Below, one piece after another: positions 60,121 through 64,000 of a DNA stretch of 64,000 nt. The stretch spans positions 1 to 64,000 of the forward strand of contig JBKPDP010000052.1 of assembly GCA_046727935.1 (NCBI GenBank). The letters run 5' to 3'. The stretch comes from Udaeobacter sp046727935. Lineage in GTDB: Bacteria > Verrucomicrobiota > Verrucomicrobiia > Chthoniobacterales > UBA10450. Each line of letters begins with the position of its first letter. Position 1 is the first letter of the stretch. The notes beneath the pieces were generated by a model that had not been told where the DNA came from, made no database searches, and saw only the letters and a program-made list of their open reading frames with translations. Position numbers and translations under genes: made by a program.

Positions 60121-60180
60121 TGTAGGGCAGGCGCCTCGCCTGCCAATGCCAGGCTCGGCAAGCGAGGCCCTTGCCCTACA
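60121..60180. repeat. TGTAGGGCA...TGCCCTACA palindrome
   Basis: Perfect 9-bp ends and GC-rich inner arms (GGCGCCTCGCCTGCC / GGCTCGGCAAGCGAGGCC). Its right end supplies the stop codon of the HAD gene (60176-60178). Family of CTGTAG...CTACAG elements. Confidence 0.65.
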
Positions 60181-60922
60181 ATTCTAAAACCGCAAGCAGA
60201 TCGCGCAGCGAATTCTTTGGTCGATCCAATCGAAAGATCGACAAACCAGCGGCGCTCGCAGCTTCCCAATCCCGTTTTGGATCATCGCCAACGTGAAGAA
60301 CCTCGTTCGGTTTCAAATCGATTAGGGTCAACGCGCGCCGGAAAATTTCCGGATCAGGCTTGTCAGCCCCTATCTCGCTGGAGATGAAAATGTGCGTAAA
60401 AAACTTCGAGATAGCGAGGTGCTGAAGAATGAGTCGCAAACGCCCATCGAAATTTGAGATTACGGCGAGCTGAAAACGGGGCCGCAATTGCTCCAAAACG
60501 CCGGGAACGTCCGGGTAAAGTTCCCAAACACCTGGTTCGGCAAAATGGTCGTAGGCGATCTCAAAAAAATTATCGCGATCAAATTCGCTCAATGAAGGCG
60601 CGACTTGATCGAGGACAAGATCGACAAGCTCGCGCCACCAACCTTTGTCATCGTTTTCACGCGGCCCATCAATCGCCGCGCGCGACGACATTTTCTTCCA
60701 AGCTGAGTAAAACGCGCCATCGAGGTGATGTGCATCGAGCGTAAGGCCCACCTCAGTGCCCACAAGTGCGTAGTGGCGACCGACGGTTCCGCTCAAATAA
60801 AACAGTGTTCCGACGGCGTCGAAAAAGACCGCTTTAATTGGTTTCTCTCTGTTTTTTGTCACCATAATCGGTAGCTCGATGGAAGGTTGTTTTGCTGCTG
60901 ATTGCAACCTTTGCTGAGACAT
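60176..60922 (-). CDS. HAD-superfamily hydrolase
   Basis: 248 residues; the true start may be ATG 60865. Motif I FFDAVGTLFYL has Asp at position 1, followed by Ala where a second Asp is usual; motif II LAVISNFDGRL (Asn/Asp variant), motif III near GADKPDPEIFRRAL, motif IV VLHVGDDPKRDWEAASAAG. HAD subfamily IA phosphatase-like. The missing second Asp of motif I suggests altered chemistry. The end of the gene lies inside a palindrome. Confidence 0.82.
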   Translation of the reverse strand: MSQQRLQSAAKQPSIELPIMVTKNREKPIKAVFFDAVGTLFYLSGTVGRHYALVGTEVGLTLDAHHLDGAFYSAWKKMSSRAAIDGPRENDDKGWWRELVDLVLDQVAPSLSEFDRDNFFEIAYDHFAEPGVWELYPDVPGVLEQLRPRFQLAVISNFDGRLRLILQHLAISKFFTHIFISSEIGADKPDPEIFRRALTLIDLKPNEVLHVGDDPKRDWEAASAAGLSIFRLDRPKNSLRDLLAVLEL

Positions 60923-60984
60923 CGCCCTAGGCCGCTAATTTTCGATTGCAAAAATTGTCGCCGCGCGTTGCATGATGCCGGGCG

Positions 60985-61647
60985 ATGGATGTTGAAGGAT
61001 CACAAAGTTTGCAGAGATGGACGCAATCGGCCCGGGAGGAGCTGGCGAATAGTATCAGCCACGGGATCGGACTTGTCGGTGCGATCATCGGCGCGCCGAT
61101 CTTGCTCCTGGCTGCGTTCCGCCATGGCAGCATGCTTTTTCTTATCGGCACGATCGTTTTTATCGTAACGACGTTGTTGCTCTATCTAGGGTCGATGCTC
61201 TACCACGCCTGGCCTCACTCGCCCGCCAAGTCGGTTTTGCAAATTCTGGACCACTCGGCGATTTTTTGGTTGATCGCCGGAACATACACTCCCTTTGCAC
61301 TGGGGCCGCTTCGAGGTGTTTGGGGTTGGACTATGCTCGGAATCATCTGGGCGTTGGCCGCGTTCGGCGTGTTCGTTAAGGCGACACGCGGTGCCGCGCG
61401 CCATCGGAAACTCGCGATGGCTCTTTATCTGGGGATGGGCTGGCTTGCTCTTGCTTTTATCCGACCGCTCTCGCTAGCGGTTCCGCTCTCCGCGCTGCTC
61501 TGGCTCCTCGCTGGTGGAATCGCTTACACAACAGGTGTGTTATTTTTCGTGAATGAGCGTCTGCGCTACGCTCATTTTGTCTGGCATCTGTTCGTCCTCA
61601 CCGGGACTGGTTGTCACTTTGCGGCCGTGTTAACTTGCGCGCTCTGA
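60985..61647 (+). CDS. Hemolysin III/YqfA-family membrane protein
   Basis: 220 residues with seven membrane segments. The conserved family regions are visible: NSISHGIGLVGAIIGAPIL, SMLYHAWPHSPAKSVLQILDHSAIFWLIAGTYTPF and HFVWHLFVLTGTGCHF (His and Asp metal ligands of the PAQR-like fold). The family is called hemolysin III, but most members are not proven toxins. Divergent from the HAD gene. Confidence 0.88.
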   Translation: MDVEGSQSLQRWTQSAREELANSISHGIGLVGAIIGAPILLLAAFRHGSMLFLIGTIVFIVTTLLLYLGSMLYHAWPHSPAKSVLQILDHSAIFWLIAGTYTPFALGPLRGVWGWTMLGIIWALAAFGVFVKATRGAARHRKLAMALYLGMGWLALAFIRPLSLAVPLSALLWLLAGGIAYTTGVLFFVNERLRYAHFVWHLFVLTGTGCHFAAVLTCAL

Positions 61648-61726
61648 CGGGTAAGCCGTCTCATCGCTGGCCCGGAACGCTGCGCGTACGGTTGGACAAG
61701 TTTGTCCGCGCGGCGGATTAATTGGG

Positions 61727-62827
61727 ATGCTGGCCGTCGAACATAACGATCCAATCAATGCAAAGATTCTCGCGATTTCAGAGGACAAAATCGAGGGATT
61801 CGTCCGCGAGCCATTTCAAGAAATCGCGAACCGTTCGGGCGTAAGTGTCGATGTTGTCATGGCGCGGATTGCCGCAATGCTGCGTGCGGGTACTATCCGG
61901 CGCGTCCGCCAGACTTTGCTTGCGACGAACCTGGCTGAAGGCGCCCTCGTGGCGTGGAAAGTTCCGGAGGACAAGATCGACGCAGCCTTTGACTGGATGT
62001 TTCAGCGCGATCCCTTTTCGGGACACGTCGTGTTGCGTTCCACGGACACTGTCAGCGCCGGATCGGACTACAAACTTTGGACGACTGTAAAGGTCCCCCA
62101 GGGATTTTCATTGGAAGCGCATTGTGAATTGCTGGCGAAAAAAGTCGGCGCCGAGCGTTTTCGCCTCATGCCGGCAAAAGGAATTTTCACTCTTGGAGTG
62201 GGACATGTTCGCCGAAAGACGATTGAGCCTGGCAGTAAGGCAGATCAGCCGGCAAAAATGATTCCGGTGCAGATTGTCGATCTTAAGGAACGCGAGTGGA
62301 ATGTCTTGCTCGCCCTCAAGCGCGAATTTGCTCCGGAAGAGATCAGGCCGTCGCCGTGGGTTGCGCGTGCCAGCGAAGCCGGTGTCTCAAAAGAAGAATT
62401 CTTTCACGTGGCGGAAGAATTGAACGCGCGAAAAATCATCGGGCGCTTCTCAACCTTTCTGGAACACGTCAAGCCGTCAGTGGGTGGTGTGCGGGTCACG
62501 CGGTTTAACGCGCTGTTTCATTGGGCAGTGCTGTCCGGTGGTGAAATTGAAGCCGGAGGCGAAGTCGGGCGCCACCATATTCTGACGCATTGCTATTGGC
62601 GCGAAGCGGGACCGGAATTCAAGAACGTCAACATCATGGCCGTGGCGCACGGTACTGATAAACAGCTACTGCTCGATCACAAAGCAGCCATTGACCGGCA
62701 TCTCCACTCCAGAGGTATCCCAGTCTCGTACACAAACGTTTTCTGGGGTGGACGCAGCGAGATCATACCATCGGAAATTTCGCCGCACATTTACCGCGAT
62801 TGGCTGATGCAGCAGTTAGAAAGTTGA
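61727..62827 (+). CDS. Two-domain AsnC/siroheme-decarboxylase-like protein
   Basis: 366 residues made of two copies of the AsnC-like/AhbA-AhbB fold. Each has an N-terminal helix-turn-helix (first: PFQEIANRSGVSVDVVMARIAAMLRAGTIRRVRQ; second: WVARASEAGVSKEEFFHVAEELNARKIIGRFS) followed by a ligand domain. The second keeps HILTHCYWREAGPEFKNVNIMAVAHG, the SHCYxR pattern of siroheme decarboxylase; the first reads SGHVVLRSTDT and has lost it. Known AhbA and AhbB are separate subunits, so this looks like a fusion. A heme-pathway or regulatory role is inferred. Confidence 0.7.
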   Translation: MLAVEHNDPINAKILAISEDKIEGFVREPFQEIANRSGVSVDVVMARIAAMLRAGTIRRVRQTLLATNLAEGALVAWKVPEDKIDAAFDWMFQRDPFSGHVVLRSTDTVSAGSDYKLWTTVKVPQGFSLEAHCELLAKKVGAERFRLMPAKGIFTLGVGHVRRKTIEPGSKADQPAKMIPVQIVDLKEREWNVLLALKREFAPEEIRPSPWVARASEAGVSKEEFFHVAEELNARKIIGRFSTFLEHVKPSVGGVRVTRFNALFHWAVLSGGEIEAGGEVGRHHILTHCYWREAGPEFKNVNIMAVAHGTDKQLLLDHKAAIDRHLHSRGIPVSYTNVFWGGRSEIIPSEISPHIYRDWLMQQLES

Positions 62828-62831
62828 AAGG

Positions 62832-63458
62832 TTAAGCTTTACGCGCGAATCGCGCGCGATATGTCCGATCCAGCTTCCGCAAAAGAGCGATGGCAAATTT
62901 TTGGCGATCGACTTGTTTGCCAAGCGCCATCGCCAAGGAAATTGCCCTGCTTTGCAGCTCTTTCGGAAAATCTTCGCGGGATTGATTCACATTGATCCCG
63001 ATACCGGCGATAGCCAGATGCGCTGCTTTCTCTCGGGCCCGCATCTCTACTAGGACGCCGGCGACCTTGCGCCCATCGATCTGCACGTCGTTTGGAAGTT
63101 TAATCGTGGGCGTGAGAGAAAATTCTTTTTGGATTGCACCGGAAATGGCTTCGGCCACCCAAGCAGTGAGCTGTGGTGAACTGGCGAGGTCGATCCCTGG
63201 TCGCAAAAGAATTGAGAACCAAAGTCCTTTGCCTGCTGCCGATTCCCATCGATTGCCGCGCTGACCGCGCCCGGCGGTCTGATGCTCAGCGAAGATTACC
63301 AAGCCTTCCTTGGACTTTGCATTCGCGATCTGCAAAATCGCATCGTTTGTCGAGCCGGTCTGCTCGAGCACGATGATCTGGTGGCCGATTACGGCGCTGC
63401 TGAAGTTGGCCTGCAGTTCAGCGGCGATCAACCGGTCTACCATTTCAGCCCGGAACAT
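62832..63458 (-). CDS. birA: Biotin--[acetyl-CoA carboxylase] ligase, no HTH domain
   Basis: 208 residues: catalytic domain only. IIVLEQTGSTNDAI, AEHQTAGRGQRGNRWES (the conserved GRGRxGR-like biotin/ATP loop), LPNDVQIDGRKVAGVLVE (Lys-rich loop variant) and IGINVNQS are all typical. No N-terminal DNA-binding domain, so it is a ligase but not a repressor. The start overlaps the nadC stop; ATG 63443 is another possible start. Confidence 0.92.
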   Translation of the reverse strand: MFRAEMVDRLIAAELQANFSSAVIGHQIIVLEQTGSTNDAILQIANAKSKEGLVIFAEHQTAGRGQRGNRWESAAGKGLWFSILLRPGIDLASSPQLTAWVAEAISGAIQKEFSLTPTIKLPNDVQIDGRKVAGVLVEMRAREKAAHLAIAGIGINVNQSREDFPKELQSRAISLAMALGKQVDRQKFAIALLRKLDRTYRARFARKA

Positions 63459-64000
63459 GGGTCATTTCCAGCCCAATATCGATTGCGCGCGCGGCGTTCG
63501 TTAGTCCACCGATCGAAATGTAATCGACTCCCGTTGCTGCGATGCGCTTCACGTTTTTCAGTGTGACGCCGCCGCTTGCTTCAAACTGGATATTGTCCTT
63601 CCTCAAGGCGACAGCCTCCCGCATCTGGGCGGGCGTCATGTTGTCGAGCAGAATAACGTCTATGCCCTCAACTTCGGCAAAAGCGCGCGCTTGCTCCAGA
63701 TCATCAGCCTCCACTTCAATGCGGATGTTTGGTCGTTCCCGTCGAAGCCGATGAATTCGATCGGCAAAACTGGAAAGCCCTCCGAAGGTGGCCAGATGAT
63801 TGTCTTTTACGAGCACCATGTCGTACAAGCCAAAGCGATGATTAACGCCGCCGCCTGCGACCACTGCCGCTTTTTCCAACGACCGCAGCCCGGGAGTGGT
63901 TTTGCGTGTATCCAGGATCTTCGCCGGATGATTCCCAATGGCATCGACAAATTGGCGCGTAAGGGTCGCGATGCCGCAGAGGCGTTGCAAAAAATTTAGC
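63445..64000 (-). CDS. nadC: Nicotinate-nucleotide pyrophosphorylase NadC (5' part beyond window)
   Basis: Runs off the window edge; about 185 residues of the C-terminal part are visible. LNFLQRLCGIATLTRQFVDAI, KILDTRKTTPGLRSLEKAAVVAGGGVNHRFGLYDMVLVKDNH, IRIEVEADDLEQAR, ILLDNMTPAQMREAV, FEASGGVTLKNVKRIAATGVDYISIGGLTN are textbook NadC motifs. It makes nicotinate mononucleotide from quinolinate in NAD synthesis. Overlaps birA by 14 bp. Confidence 0.95.
   Translation of the reverse strand, partial: LNFLQRLCGIATLTRQFVDAIGNHPAKILDTRKTTPGLRSLEKAAVVAGGGVNHRFGLYDMVLVKDNHLATFGGLSSFADRIHRLRRERPNIRIEVEADDLEQARAFAEVEGIDVILLDNMTPAQMREAVALRKDNIQFEASGGVTLKNVKRIAATGVDYISIGGLTNAARAIDIGLEMTHVPG

Overview
The window most likely comes from a member of the Verrucomicrobiota, probably a Spartobacteria/Chthoniobacterales-type soil or freshwater bacterium. 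This is inferred from the gene order and character of the division/cell-wall cluster (MurC fused to MurB, a divergent FtsZ), from the meso-DAP-type MurE, from an ECF sigma factor paired with a Ser/Thr kinase carrying TolB-like and TPR regions, and from many short dispersed repeats. No rRNA gene is present to confirm it. The only RNA gene found is a tRNA-Lys(UUU) at 60003-60075.

Layout. 1-2743 (minus strand): an ExbB/ExbD/TonB-like energy-transduction operon and an exported protein. 2800-21967 (plus strand): an almost unbroken dcw cluster, mraZ-rsmH-ftsL-ftsI-murE-murF-mraY-murD-(LysM membrane protein)-ftsW-murG-murC/murB-ddl-ftsQ-ftsA-ftsZ. Most junctions are 4-bp ATGA/GTGA overlaps, and a 10-bp-periodic MraZ operator lies at its head. 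22036-40564: mainly metabolic and housekeeping genes: two M20-type hydrolases, a family B DNA polymerase whose proofreading motifs look lost, a cupin, OsmC, an Npt-like carrier, two Tat-type oxidoreductases, a sulfotransferase-like protein next to a class IV aminotransferase homologue without its PLP lysine, MsrA, TrmB, ComEC, a universal stress protein and RarA. 40836-57146: accessory region with three paralogous exported fibre proteins (YadA-head-like repeats plus an S74 intramolecular chaperone domain; one copy frameshifted), a UbiA-type prenyltransferase, RpiB, a CbpA-like DnaJ protein, a uracil-DNA glycosylase, a sulfatase, an SBP56/methanethiol oxidase-SCO pair, and an ECF sigma factor overlapping a kinase-TolB-TPR gene, divergent from one fibre gene. 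57201-60002: three small sulfotransferase-like genes and a glycosyltransferase-like gene. 60003-64000: tRNA-Lys, a HAD hydrolase, a hemolysin-III-type membrane protein, a two-domain AsnC/siroheme-decarboxylase-like protein, BirA and the 3' part of nadC.

The dcw genes together make UDP-MurNAc-pentapeptide, lipid I and lipid II, and supply the divisome (FtsL, FtsI, FtsW, FtsQ, FtsA, FtsZ). Several proteins here keep a family fold but have lost hallmark catalytic residues: the FtsZ T7 loop, the polymerase exonuclease, an M20 metal site, the aminotransferase lysine, and the ComEC beta-lactamase-like domain. Intergenic DNA is rich in at least six families of short palindromic or paired repeats. 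Some of them supply start or stop codons of neighbouring genes, and one family is also found inside coding sequence (LysM protein, FtsQ).

All calls are from reading the sequence. No database search was run, and residue alignments were made by eye.
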